Assembly: GCA_023441105.1 (NCBI GenBank)
Contig: JAEZQX010000004.1
Span: 1 to 19,664 of the forward strand
From: Pseudomonadota bacterium
GTDB lineage: Bacteria > Pseudomonadota > Gammaproteobacteria > Burkholderiales > Burkholderiaceae
Length of the DNA: 19,664 nucleotides
Direction: 5' to 3'
The notes beneath the pieces were generated by a model. That model had not been told where the DNA came from. It worked only from the letters and a program-made list of their open reading frames with translations, and made no database searches. The translations under genes were made by a program, and so were the position numbers. Shown piece after piece: positions 7,743 through 17,033 of the stretch (position 1 is the first letter of the stretch; every line of letters begins with the position of its first letter).

Positions 7743-8446
7743 CGGATCTGCTGGCGGCATACCTGCTCGAGCGGCTGCACGCGAGTCTCGCCCGCGACCA
7801 GGTCGCGCTGCCGTCCGCCGTATTCCATGGCGAGCTTGAAGTCGTACTTGGCGAAGAAGGCGTCGTAGACCTCGCCGCCGACGGTGCCGATCGCGGTCAG
7901 GGAATCGTCGGCGGCGTCGTGCTCGAGCAGGATCGCGGTCAGCGGCTGCGGCGCCGGCCCGGCCAGCACCCGGGCGCCGGCAGCCGGATCGTATTGGCTG
8001 TGCTCGGCGCAGCAATGGATCACATCGGCGCGGCGATTCGGGCCGGTGGCATCTTCGCGGAAGCTGATGAAGCTGATCTCGCGGGCCGGATAGGCGAGCT
8101 GATGGGCGCAGATTGCCGCGAAGGCGACGATGCTGCGCGCGGCGCCGACGCCGCCCGGCCAGTCGTAGCCGGTGCCCTTGCCATCGCTGAGCCGGGCCGC
8201 CCGCGCCGGCGCCTTCGGCAGGTTCAGCAGGAAGGCCGGCGTGGCCACGAAAGGGTAGGAGAAGACCAGGTTGCGGCGGGCCGGCACCCGCGATGCCTGC
8301 AACGGCTTGCCGTTCTCGTCCATCAGCCGCGCGCGCGAATAGTGGCGCGGCGCGCCAGCCGGCCCGGCCGCTGTCGCGGCGTCGGCCAAGGCGGTGGAGC
8401 AGAGCAGGGCGCCGGAACAGGTCTCGATGAATCGACGTCTTTGCAT
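7736..8446 (-). CDS. Tat-exported Rieske [2Fe-2S] protein
   Basis: 236 residues. The N-terminus MQRRRFIETCSGALL followed by an Ala-rich hydrophobic stretch to about residue 28 looks like a twin-arginine signal (RRxFI), as expected for a cofactor-loaded periplasmic protein. The cluster ligands are Cys113-x-His115 (ICAHQL) and Cys146-x-x-His149 (CCAEHSQYDP), the Rieske pattern C-x-H...C-x-x-H, followed by AGARVLAGPAPQPL, the usual Pro loop region. The spacing of 30 residues between the two motifs is long compared with typical domains (about 15-17), which suggests an insertion (RREDATGPN-type loop). No bc1 cytochrome b, oxidase or molybdenum subunit lies nearby, so the electron partner is unknown. 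It ends with CRQQIRC and its stop overlaps the aat start. The family call is well supported; the role is not known. Confidence 0.83.
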   Translation of the reverse strand: MQRRRFIETCSGALLCSTALADAATAAGPAGAPRHYSRARLMDENGKPLQASRVPARRNLVFSYPFVATPAFLLNLPKAPARAARLSDGKGTGYDWPGGVGAARSIVAFAAICAHQLAYPAREISFISFREDATGPNRRADVIHCCAEHSQYDPAAGARVLAGPAPQPLTAILLEHDAADDSLTAIGTVGGEVYDAFFAKYDFKLAMEYGGRQRDLVAGETRVQPLEQVCRQQIRC

Positions 8447-8481
8447 GGCAGTCGTCGCTGCAAGGGCTGCCGCCCGGCCGC

Positions 8482-9045
8482 TCAACCGGTGGCCGGGCCG
8501 CTGCGCTCCTTGGGCTGGTAGAGGATCGAGTCGGTATGGATGTCGAAGCTTCCCTCGCGGCGGTCGGCGACAAACCAGCGCAGCGTGCGGATCACCGTCT
8601 TGAAGGCCAGCTCGTCCCAGGGGATGTCCTTCTCGTCGAACAGCCGGGCTTCCAGGCTCTCCGGCCCCGGGTCCAGCTCCGGCCCCAGCATGCGCGCGCG
8701 ATAGAAGACGTGGACCTGCTCGGCGTGGATCACGTCGATCATCGAATAAAGGCCGTCGAGCGCGATCTTCGCGCCGGCTTCCTCGGCAGTCTCGCGGATC
8801 GCCCCGTCCCCGACCGTCTCGCCGATCTCCATGAAGCCCGCCGGCAGGGTCCAGTAGCCGTAGCGCGGCTCGATCGCGCGCTTGCACAGCAGGATGCGGT
8901 CACCCCAGGTGCTGACCGTGCCGGTGACGATGCGCGGATTCTGGTAATGGATGGCGCTGCACGACGCGCAGACGTACCGGGGCCGGTTGTCGGCCGGCGG
9001 AATGGTGAGGGCGACGGGGCTGGCGCAATTGGAGCAGAACTTCAT
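8482..9045 (-). CDS. NUDIX hydrolase with N-terminal zinc ribbon
   Basis: 187 residues. An N-terminal zinc ribbon has Cys4/Cys7 and Cys26/Cys29 (CSNC...CASC). The NUDIX box runs from Gly70: G-x5-E76-x7-R84-E85-x-x-E88-E89-x-G91, complete. The sequence HYQNPRIVTGTVSTW before the box and YGYWTLPAGFMEIGE are typical of the NADH-pyrophosphatase-like, zinc-ribbon NUDIX group (Nudix_N_2 architecture). It probably hydrolyses a nucleoside diphosphate linked to another moiety, such as ADP-ribose or NAD(H); the exact substrate cannot be read. ATG 9045 begins MKFCSNC, so it preserves the zinc ribbon; upstream in-frame codons encode no family-like sequence. It lies 35 nt before the Rieske gene and is probably the first gene of the aat-bpt-pyrD run. 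A TACATT motif (minus strand, about 9054-9059) lies only about 8 nt before the ATG. Confidence 0.9.
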   Translation of the reverse strand: MKFCSNCASPVALTIPPADNRPRYVCASCSAIHYQNPRIVTGTVSTWGDRILLCKRAIEPRYGYWTLPAGFMEIGETVGDGAIRETAEEAGAKIALDGLYSMIDVIHAEQVHVFYRARMLGPELDPGPESLEARLFDEKDIPWDELAFKTVIRTLRWFVADRREGSFDIHTDSILYQPKERSGPATG

Positions 9046-9197
9046 GACTCTGGAATGTACGCCAAATGAATGCCGCGCCGATGGACGCTGCCTTTCGAGC
9101 CTGGCGGCCATCCGGCCAAGTGACATCGGGGAAGCTGGTCGCACGAGCGGTGCGCGACGCAGGCAGGGAAGAGAGAAGCGGCGGAAGGATCGACCGA

Positions 9198-9236
9198 CAG
9201 CACGTCCGTGCTGGCCGGGATGCTGCGAGGCCGGCC
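9198..9236 (-). other. Two adjacent inverted repeats downstream of the tRNA
   Basis: In the 206-nt gap between the tRNA and the NUDIX gene, plus-strand 9213-9218 (ggccgg) pairs with 9231-9236 (ccggcc). Plus-strand 9198-9204 (cagcacg) pairs with 9207-9213 (cgtgctg). Read on the minus strand, they lie 16-54 nt after the CCA end and could help end or process the tRNA transcript. Neither is followed by a T tract, so an intrinsic terminator is not shown. Confidence 0.3.
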
Positions 9237-9251
9237 GCTTCTTCAGGAAGA

Positions 9252-9328
<77 letters not shown>

Positions 9329-9333
9329 AGCGC

Positions 9334-9362
9334 AGTATAGCCGCTTCATTGGTGCGCCGCAA
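9334..9362 (-). promoter_or_regulatory. Sigma-70-type promoter for the initiator tRNA
   Basis: On the minus strand, TTGCGG (complement of 9357-9362) is separated by 17 nt from TATACT (complement of 9334-9339). The -10 is followed by the GC-rich discriminator GCGCT, as seen at stable-RNA promoters under stringent control. The tRNA's first base is at 9328, only 5 nt from the -10, so transcription would begin at or within about two bases of the mature 5' end. The -10 is strong; the -35 matches only TTG. Confidence 0.6.
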
Positions 9363-9370
9363 ACCGCGGC

Positions 9371-10048
9371 TCAGTCGGGTCGATAACCCCGGCACTCGTG
9401 CAGATTGAACCGCCCGACATTCTTCTTCGCGCGATCCAGATCCCTGGCCGTGTCGATCTCGTAGGAGTCGAGCATGCCGACGCGCAGCGGCAGGCGCTTG
9501 CGCAGGTGCTCGTAGACGGCCGTCTGCCCGATCTCCTCGAAGAAGCGGGTGGGCAACCAGGAGATGTTCGCCCATTCGTACTCGGTGGGCCGGTCGCGGC
9601 GGAACCCGGAGACGAGCCCGTCTTCCAGCTCCACATAGACTGCGTCGGTGCTCCGGGACTGCGTGAGCGCAAGCCGCGGCTCGCCGCGGCGGCACTCGGC
9701 CATGAAGCGACGGAAGGTCTCGGGAACGACCAGGATGTCGGCGTCCATGAACAGGCAGTCGCCCCGCACGCCCCTCGACGCCATGGCGTAGCTATGGAGA
9801 GTCGTCGTGGTCCGGAAAGCGGGGTTGCGCACGACGATGGCGTCGGGCCGGACCTTCGCCAATTCGGCTATCACCTCGGCCTCCATGAAGCCGACGACCA
9901 CGCGCACGTCGGGCACGTCCGCGACCAGGTGCATCAGGTGCGCCAGGACGCTGACGCCGTCGATGCGCACCAGGCACTTCGGCTTTCCGTGGCCCAGGCG
10001 GGATCCCAGGCCCGCGGCGGCGATTACAGCGTGTTCAACAATCGACAT
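9371..10048 (-). CDS. Nucleotidyltransferase (sugar-/choline-phosphate NTP transferase type)
   Basis: 225 residues with the nucleotidyltransferase fold used to make NDP-sugars, CDP-choline or CMP-phosphonates. The signature loop GLGSRLGHGKPK (13-24) follows AVIAAAG, with Lys24 positioned for the nucleotide phosphates. MDADIL (101-106) supplies the metal-binding aspartate. The short length and the late segment TEYEWANISWLP recall small LicC-like cytidylyltransferases more than glucose-1-phosphate enzymes, but the nucleotide and substrate cannot be fixed from sequence alone. The start ATG at 10048 has AAGGG just upstream and overlaps the HAD gene by 25 nt. It is the last gene of the glycan operon. 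With the adjacent phosphatase, methyltransferase and TagB-like transferase, it probably activates the group they handle. Confidence 0.82.
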   Translation of the reverse strand: MSIVEHAVIAAAGLGSRLGHGKPKCLVRIDGVSVLAHLMHLVADVPDVRVVVGFMEAEVIAELAKVRPDAIVVRNPAFRTTTTLHSYAMASRGVRGDCLFMDADILVVPETFRRFMAECRRGEPRLALTQSRSTDAVYVELEDGLVSGFRRDRPTEYEWANISWLPTRFFEEIGQTAVYEHLRKRLPLRVGMLDSYEIDTARDLDRAKKNVGRFNLHECRGYRPD

Positions 10049-10635
10049 AGACCCTTCGCATTCAGCGCCACATAGTCAGCCATCGAAACCAGCGCGTCCG
10101 GACTGGGGTGCACGCCATTGAAGGCGATGCCCACATCGGCAACATCGAACATCGGCACATCGTTGAAGCCGTCGCCGATTGCGATGACCCGATCGAAGCG
10201 CTCCTTGAGTTCCAGCGCCGGGACGTTCTTCCGCATGATGTTCAGCAACTCCAGCCGGCCGTCGTCGAGACGGCTGGTGGAGCAGTAGAAGCGGCAGCCG
10301 AGCCGCTCCACCAGCGGGGCGATCCAGACATCGAGGTTGCCGGTCACGACGAAGCAACGATCGCGATTGCCGGCGATGAAGCCCGCCACATCCGGATCGA
10401 TCGCCACTTCCGAGACGATCTGCTGGATGCGGTCCACCCCCGCGGTTCGCAGGATCGCGAAGCGCAGCCGGAAGGATTCCTCGAAGGGGATGAGCCCGTC
10501 CATGGTGATGCGCGTCAGCAGGCGCATCTCCTCCTCGAGCCCCACCTCGGACGCGATCAGGGGAAGCAGCTCCTCGCGGGTGATCGTCCCGTCGAGGTCG
10601 AAGCAGAAGCAGCTTTCGGGCAGGCTCTGGCTCAT
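10024..10635 (-). CDS. HAD-IB family phosphatase (SerB-like)
   Basis: 203 residues. HAD motif I is FDLDGTIT, with nucleophile Asp13 and acid/base Asp15. Motif II is VVTGN, with the Thr that binds phosphate. A lysine in the RKNV segment is the likely motif III, and motif IV is GDGFNDVPMF. The small alpha-helical cap between motifs I and II (about 20-75) is the HAD-IB, SerB-like arrangement. It therefore hydrolyses a phosphomonoester. The cap lacks features that would let me call phosphoserine, and the operon context argues for a glycan intermediate, such as a phosphorylated polyol or sugar. ATG 10635 overlaps the methyltransferase stop as ATGA, and its 3' end overlaps the nucleotidyltransferase by 25 nt. 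Sequential phosphatase and nucleotidyltransferase steps would fit precursor activation. Confidence 0.85.
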   Translation of the reverse strand: MSQSLPESCFCFDLDGTITREELLPLIASEVGLEEEMRLLTRITMDGLIPFEESFRLRFAILRTAGVDRIQQIVSEVAIDPDVAGFIAGNRDRCFVVTGNLDVWIAPLVERLGCRFYCSTSRLDDGRLELLNIMRKNVPALELKERFDRVIAIGDGFNDVPMFDVADVGIAFNGVHPSPDALVSMADYVALNAKGLCRLLNTL

Positions 10636-11375
10636 CGATGCTTCCTGACGATGCAGAAGTGCTGTTGGGTCTCGGCGCGGTTGTTCAGGTCCGCCTGCTC
10701 GAAGAGAAGGGTGGCGGGACCGACCCCGTGACGAGGCGGGGGGAAGGCCTCGGCAAGCGCCGCGGTGATCTCCTGCGGCGAGCGGTAGATGGCACTGTAG
10801 CGGGCCTGCAGCTCAACCGACCACTCGCTCGCCAGCGTCAGGCGAGCCTTCAGTCCCATCGGTTCGCGGACGTACACGATCGCATCCGGTGCGAGTCCGC
10901 GACTGATTGCCGCCAGCAGCGAGGCGACCTGGTGATCGTCGAGGTAGATGAGGATGCCCGAGCAGATGACCCGGTCGAACGGCCCGTGCGTCGCAAGCCA
11001 TTCATCGGTCAGGTCGTCGACGCCGACGGCGTGAAAGGTGGTGTTGTCGCGCTGGCAATAGGATCGTGCCAGCTCGATGAGCGAGGGACTTGCATCGATT
11101 CCGTGGTACGTGTCGACCAGGCCCGAGATGGCCGCGCCCCAGCGGCCGATGCCGCATCCGACGTCGAGCACCCGCTCCGCGCCGGTGAGCGCGAGAAGGG
11201 GCAGCACGCGTTCCCGCTCCAGCGCGTCGCGTCGTTCCGCGATCTCCGGATGGTTGTCCTGGTAAAGGATCGCGGTCAGCGGGGTTGCCGCGGTGAACTT
11301 CCGCGCACGCTGCTCGAAGAAATCCGCGATCTCGTTCCTGTTCAAGGCGACCTTCTCGCCGGCGATCCTGCTCAT
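10632..11375 (-). CDS. Class I SAM-dependent methyltransferase
   Basis: 247 residues. Motif I VLDVGCGIGRWG (69-80) binds AdoMet. GIDASPSLIELAR with its acidic residue follows, then FDRVICSGILIYLDDHQV is the motif II/III region, and YVREPMG is the late strand. It resembles small-molecule methyltransferases in O-antigen and capsule loci. Acceptors in such loci are sugars, phospho-sugars or phosphates, and which one is used here cannot be told. ATG 11375 has a strong GAGGTGG ribosome site and overlaps the upstream transferase stop as ATGA. The open frame upstream of it is unrelated. It likely methylates the polymer or its precursor, possibly capping chain growth; the capping role is inference from known capsule and O-antigen systems. 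Confidence 0.88.
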   Translation of the reverse strand: MSRIAGEKVALNRNEIADFFEQRARKFTAATPLTAILYQDNHPEIAERRDALERERVLPLLALTGAERVLDVGCGIGRWGAAISGLVDTYHGIDASPSLIELARSYCQRDNTTFHAVGVDDLTDEWLATHGPFDRVICSGILIYLDDHQVASLLAAISRGLAPDAIVYVREPMGLKARLTLASEWSVELQARYSAIYRSPQEITAALAEAFPPPRHGVGPATLLFEQADLNNRAETQQHFCIVRKHR

Positions 11376-12904
11376 CGGGCCACCTCGGGGTTCAAGGCAA
11401 GTCCGTCCGCGATGGACGCCAGGATGAGCTCCACCGGATCCTGCTGGCGGGGGAACAGGACCTTCAGCAGTGCCTGGCGCTGCGCTTCGAACATCCACGG
11501 AGCGCCGCTCGCATATCCCTCCACGGCGGCTCGAAGCGCGTCGAACGTCGAGACGTGATGGGCGGCGGCCAGCGCCGCCTCCCCGAGTGCATTCATCGGC
11601 ACGTGTCGGCCGGAATCGAAGAAGACCAGCGGCTTTCCGAACATCGGGTACTCGGTGAAGAAGGAAAGCCCGTCAGTGACCATCATGTCGGAGGCAGCGA
11701 ACAGGTGAGCATAGGTTCCGGTCTCGACGGCGCAATTCGGCAGGTCCTGCCAGGACTGGAGGAAGTCATCCAGCGCTTGCCGGGTCACCGCGCCGGCGCG
11801 CACCGCGAAGGGGAACAGCGCCGGGTGCGGCTTCAGCACGAAATCGATGTCCGGACGCTCGCGCGCCAGGGCGAGGAAGTCGCGATGGATCCGGTCGAAG
11901 GTGCCGAAGCCGAGCCAGTCCGTTCCGACCGAGTAGTGAGGCGCCCAGATGACCCTGAAGCGCCTGCCGCCGGCAGCGGCAATCGGCCATTGTTCCGGCT
12001 CATCGCGGGCGCGCAGGAGGCGTGTCAGCTTGGGATAGCCGCTGACGATGAACTTCTGCGGATCGGAGTGGCCGAACTGCACGAAGTAGTCGCGCGTCTG
12101 TTCGGTCTCGCAGAAGACCCGCCAGGCCATGCGGTGGTAGTACTGGTCGAAGGACTGCTCGTTGACGCCGCCGACGCTGCTGTCGCCGGGCGAGAATTTC
12201 CCGACGATCGACATGCCGTAGGGAACCGAGCAGATCCGGGCAAAGCCGAGTCGGGAGGTGGCGAACGCCGGCGGAACGTCCGCTTCCCATTGCGACTGGC
12301 GGAAGATCACGTCGGGTTGCAGTGCGCGCAGTATGTCGAGGGCCGGCCACGACGGTTCCATGCCCAGCCGGATATGCGGGATTCCTGCCGCGGTCAGCGC
12401 TGCGCTGGTCTGTTCCTCGCCGCCGTAGCCGGCGTCGCCGGGAAAGCGTCGGTTGATGCTCGCGACCAACGGGTCGAAGCGGGCATCCTGCCGCATGGCT
12501 TCGTAGACGTCGATCTGCGCATCCCAGCTTTCGATGGCGTGAACCAGGAAGACGCAGCGGATGCGCGGCCCGGCCCTGCCGACCCGGCGGGTCGACAAGT
12601 GCCCGACCTGGCGCAGGTCGCTGGCCTCGACATCGATCTTCTCGTAGAGCTGGCGGCCGAGGTCGGTCAGCAGTGTTCGCACGCGTTCCGTCACCCGGGC
12701 CTCGACCTGGTCGGCCAGGGCGTCGACGCGCTGCGTCAGCCGTTCGTTGATGTCGGCCATGGCATTGGCGAGCAGGGCGAGTGTCTCCAGGACCGGATCC
12801 GTCGACGGAGAGGGTGCGGGCCCGGCGTCGCTGTGAAGCGCCGGGGAAAGAGGGCCGGCTTCCGCCGGCGTCGTCAGGTGGATCTCAGCTGTCTCGGGAT
12901 ACAT
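11372..12904 (-). CDS. TagB/TagF-like (CDP-glycerol glycerophosphotransferase-related) glycan transferase
   Basis: 510 residues. Residues 47-95 (ANAMADINERLTQRVDALAD...) form a long charged helix likely to be a coiled coil, after a Pro/Ala-rich start. The remainder is a GT-B fold: RCVFLVHAIESWDAQ begins the first Rossmann half, QPDVIFRQSQWE and CSVPYGMSI follow, then SGYPKLTRLL, WAPHYS (320-325), DFVLKPHP (354-361) and SDMMVTDGLSFFTEYPMFGKPLVFF (about 405-429). The KPHP and TDG-x2-FFTE blocks match the pattern of TagB/TagF and capsule glycosylphosphotransferases, which use CDP-polyols or nucleotide sugars. Which donor is used here is unknown. A TTG at 12910 is in frame; ATG 12904 (MYPETAEIHL) is preferred. 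Neither has a clear Shine-Dalgarno. It follows the mutase gene by 50 nt. Confidence 0.75.
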   Translation of the reverse strand: MYPETAEIHLTTPAEAGPLSPALHSDAGPAPSPSTDPVLETLALLANAMADINERLTQRVDALADQVEARVTERVRTLLTDLGRQLYEKIDVEASDLRQVGHLSTRRVGRAGPRIRCVFLVHAIESWDAQIDVYEAMRQDARFDPLVASINRRFPGDAGYGGEEQTSAALTAAGIPHIRLGMEPSWPALDILRALQPDVIFRQSQWEADVPPAFATSRLGFARICSVPYGMSIVGKFSPGDSSVGGVNEQSFDQYYHRMAWRVFCETEQTRDYFVQFGHSDPQKFIVSGYPKLTRLLRARDEPEQWPIAAAGGRRFRVIWAPHYSVGTDWLGFGTFDRIHRDFLALARERPDIDFVLKPHPALFPFAVRAGAVTRQALDDFLQSWQDLPNCAVETGTYAHLFAASDMMVTDGLSFFTEYPMFGKPLVFFDSGRHVPMNALGEAALAAAHHVSTFDALRAAVEGYASGAPWMFEAQRQALLKVLFPRQQDPVELILASIADGLALNPEVAR

Positions 12905-12954
12905 GGCCAATGGGCGTTGCGGAATTCAAGGGCATCCGTGGCTGGCGCGGCCGG

Positions 12955-15380
<2,426 letters not shown>

Positions 15381-15438
15381 CGGGAGTCTGCTTGTAAATG
15401 CGTCGGATCGCGGTCGTGCTTCCCACGCCATTCGGTCG

Positions 15439-15444
15439 ACTATA
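15439..15444 (-). promoter_or_regulatory. Possible -10 element of the glycan operon
   Basis: TATAGT on the minus strand lies about 58 nt before the GT2 ATG. The sequence 17-18 nt further upstream (gatccc) does not match a -35, so either an activator is required or this is chance in a GC-rich region. Confidence 0.25.
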
Positions 15445-15514
15445 GGGAGCGGGCCACCCGAGGGATCGGTGGCGGCCATGACCGGCCCCCCGGGACCGAT
15501 AGCCGGCTTTCGAC

Positions 15515-15532
15515 CGTTGGCGGCCGCCAACG
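15515..15532. repeat. 18-bp perfect palindrome, possible operator or hairpin
   Basis: CGTTGGCGGCCGCCAACG is perfectly self-complementary over 18 bases. It lies about 70 bp upstream of the TATAGT motif and 135 bp upstream of the GT2 start, in non-coding DNA. It could be a dimeric regulator site. As RNA, the central bases would form the loop of a short stem. No T tract follows on either strand. Confidence 0.5.
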
Positions 15533-15807
15533 CGCCTGGGGAGCCGCGACTTGCCGGTCAAGGGGCGCGACGATCCCGACGCTCACGCCAGAGTCGTTAC
15601 GCCATCCGAGCTGAAGTGGCGGGCCGGTACCTTCCCGGGCACCGAGACGGTTTCGTCAACCCTGGCGACAATCTGCGCAAGCAGTAGCTGGCTGCAAGTG
15701 CGATTCGGCGCGATGCGACTCGTGATCTTTGTCACATCTCGAATCCTAAGTTAACGCCTGCCGCGGGGCTTTCCGTCTACCCTGGCGTAACTTGGTCGTA
15801 AGTCGTT

Positions 15808-15811
15808 GGAG
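15808..15811 (+). promoter_or_regulatory. Shine-Dalgarno GGAG of the small membrane protein
   Basis: GGAG is 5 nt before the ATG at 15817, an ideal spacing. It is the main nucleotide-level support that the short frame is translated. Confidence 0.55.
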
Positions 15812-15816
15812 ACGGC

Positions 15817-16062
15817 ATGAACTCGCGCACAATAAGCCAAGGCTTCCGCGTGCCGACTTCCGCGGGCGAGGAAGGCTTGCATGCAGGCCTTCCTGAAGAA
15901 GCAGAGGATCGCGACGAGGCCGAACCCACCGGGCTGGCGTACCTCGTCGTCTTCGCCATCGTGGCCGTCGTCACGGTGCTTGCGTTCATTCCAGTCTGGC
16001 TGCTGGTGCTGTGCCAGCGTGCCGTGCAGGTGGTGGAGGAGCTGGTCCACCCCCGGCGGTAG
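15817..16062 (+). CDS. Small single-pass membrane protein, unknown function
   Basis: 81 residues that I do not recognise. The N-terminal 38 are polar and acidic (EEGLHAGLPEEAEDRDEAE). They are followed by one strong hydrophobic helix, about residues 39-67 (TGLAYLVVFAIVAVVTVLAF and on through VWLLVL). The short tail ends QVVEELVHPRR with basic residues. By the positive-inside rule, the C-terminus would be cytoplasmic and the acidic N-terminus periplasmic. Evidence for reality is an ideal GGAG ribosome site, a clean 29-residue transmembrane segment and position in a gap no other gene occupies. It is the only plus-strand gene in the right half of the window, divergent from the glycan operon and convergent with the lipoprotein gene. 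A 99-codon antisense frame overlaps it but has no membrane or domain signal. Confidence 0.6.
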   Translation: MNSRTISQGFRVPTSAGEEGLHAGLPEEAEDRDEAEPTGLAYLVVFAIVAVVTVLAFIPVWLLVLCQRAVQVVEELVHPRR

Positions 16063-16089
16063 GCGTCGCCAGTCGCCCGCGCGAGCGCC

Positions 16090-16104
16090 CCGGCGCTGCG
16101 CCGG
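16090..16104. terminator. Weak hairpin between convergent genes
   Basis: CCGGCG-CTG-CGCCGG forms a 6-bp GC stem in the 71-nt gap between the stops of the small membrane protein gene (16062) and the lipoprotein gene (16134). It is positioned to serve either transcript, but no T run follows on either strand, so intrinsic termination is only possible. Confidence 0.3.
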
Positions 16105-16133
16105 CGGCGTTCAGGGTTGGCTTGAAGTTACCG

Positions 16134-16937
16134 TCAGCGCGTCACCCGCGCCGGCGCCACCGATGCGCCCTCGATACCGTGGCGCTTCAGCCCGTTGGCC
16201 ACGAAGCCGGAGGCCTTCATCTCCTCGATGAAGTCGCTCAGCCAGGCCTGCGCCGCGATCCGGCCCTTCGGCACCCCCATCGCCTGCTCGATGATCATGA
16301 AGCGTCCCGGCAGCAGGCGCACGCCACCGACCCGCTTGCCATCCATCTCCAGCTGCTGCTTCACGCCGGCCGCCACTTCCATCTTCTCGGCGAGGAACAT
16401 GTCGACCACCGCCGGCGAAGTCGGCGAGCGCACCAGCGTCGCCGACTTGAGGTTGCGCGTCAGGTATAGGTCGTAGGCGCTGCCGCGGCCGACGACGACT
16501 CGCGTGCCGGGACGATCGACGTCCTCGTTGCGCTGCAGGGGAGAGTCGTTGCGCACCAGGTAGGCGCCCTCGATGATGACGTAGGGCGCGGTGTACTCCA
16601 TGTCGGCGGCGCGCACCGGGTCGATCGCGACGAAGGCGAGATCGACTTCCCGCTTCTTGATCGCCTCCACGGTATTGCCCGCGGACGTGAAGGTCACCAA
16701 TTCGACCGGCAGGTCGAGCCGCCGCGCCGCCTCGCGGGCGAGGTCGACGGACACGCCTTGCGGCTGGCCGTCCGGCCCCTTGCTGGCAAGGATTGGGTTG
16801 CCGTAGTTGATCGCCGCGCGCAGCTTGCCGGTAGCCCCGAGTTCCTTGGCGGCCGCGGCACGCTGCGCCTGCTGGGGTCCGGCGCAGCCCGCCAGCAGCA
16901 CGGCAGCTGCGACCAATGTGGTTGCGATCATCTTCAT
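16134..16937 (-). CDS. Lipoprotein substrate-binding protein, amino-acid ABC transporter type (SBP_bac_3)
   Basis: 267 residues. The N-terminus MKMIATTLVAAAVLLAGC has a lipobox LLAG-Cys18, so it is lipidated and membrane-anchored. The type 2 periplasmic-binding fold then follows: GKLRAAINYGNPILASKG, GVSVDLAREAARRLDLPVELV, AGNTVEAIKKREVDLAFVAIDP, ADMEYTAPYVIIEGAYLV and the second lobe VVVGRGSAYDLYL. This is the amino-acid/polar-solute receptor family. No ABC permease or ATPase is in the window, so it may be an orphan receptor or work with a transporter elsewhere. ATG 16937 has AAGGAG 7 nt upstream, and the leader before it is an A/C-rich unstructured stretch (acaacacgcaacaacaacc). It lies 96 nt after the GntR gene and may be its regulatory target; the ligand is unknown. 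Confidence 0.88.
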   Translation of the reverse strand: MKMIATTLVAAAVLLAGCAGPQQAQRAAAAKELGATGKLRAAINYGNPILASKGPDGQPQGVSVDLAREAARRLDLPVELVTFTSAGNTVEAIKKREVDLAFVAIDPVRAADMEYTAPYVIIEGAYLVRNDSPLQRNEDVDRPGTRVVVGRGSAYDLYLTRNLKSATLVRSPTSPAVVDMFLAEKMEVAAGVKQQLEMDGKRVGGVRLLPGRFMIIEQAMGVPKGRIAAQAWLSDFIEEMKASGFVANGLKRHGIEGASVAPARVTR

Positions 16938-17033
16938 TCGGGTCTCCTTGTTGGTTGTTGTTGCGTGTTGTCGAAAGCGCGATTCACGGAAGACTGGCGC
17001 GCGGGACGCCGCCGCCGGGAAGTCCGCCATTGC

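Larger units (their letters stand above)
15381..15816. other. 436-nt intergenic region between divergent GT2 and small membrane protein genes
   Basis: No coding sequence is supported here. It contains a TATAGT -10-like motif toward the glycan operon (complement of 15439-15444), without a recognisable -35. A 6-bp inverted repeat (gccacc 15453-15458 with ggtggc 15468-15473) and an 18-bp perfect palindrome at 15515-15532 are present. A less GC-rich patch at 15725-15756 includes TTGTCA (15729-15734) and the palindrome gttaac; this may hold the promoter of the small gene, but no good -10 at normal spacing was found. Confidence 0.5.

Noticed and set aside
7743..8573. Upstream extension of the aat frame through the Rieske gene
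   Set aside because: The extension is a shadow frame of the Rieske coding sequence; Aat homology begins at about 7742.
8447..8887. Upstream extension of the Rieske protein frame into the NUDIX gene
   Set aside because: The added sequence overlaps the NUDIX box in another frame, and the Tat-like signal begins at ATG 8446.
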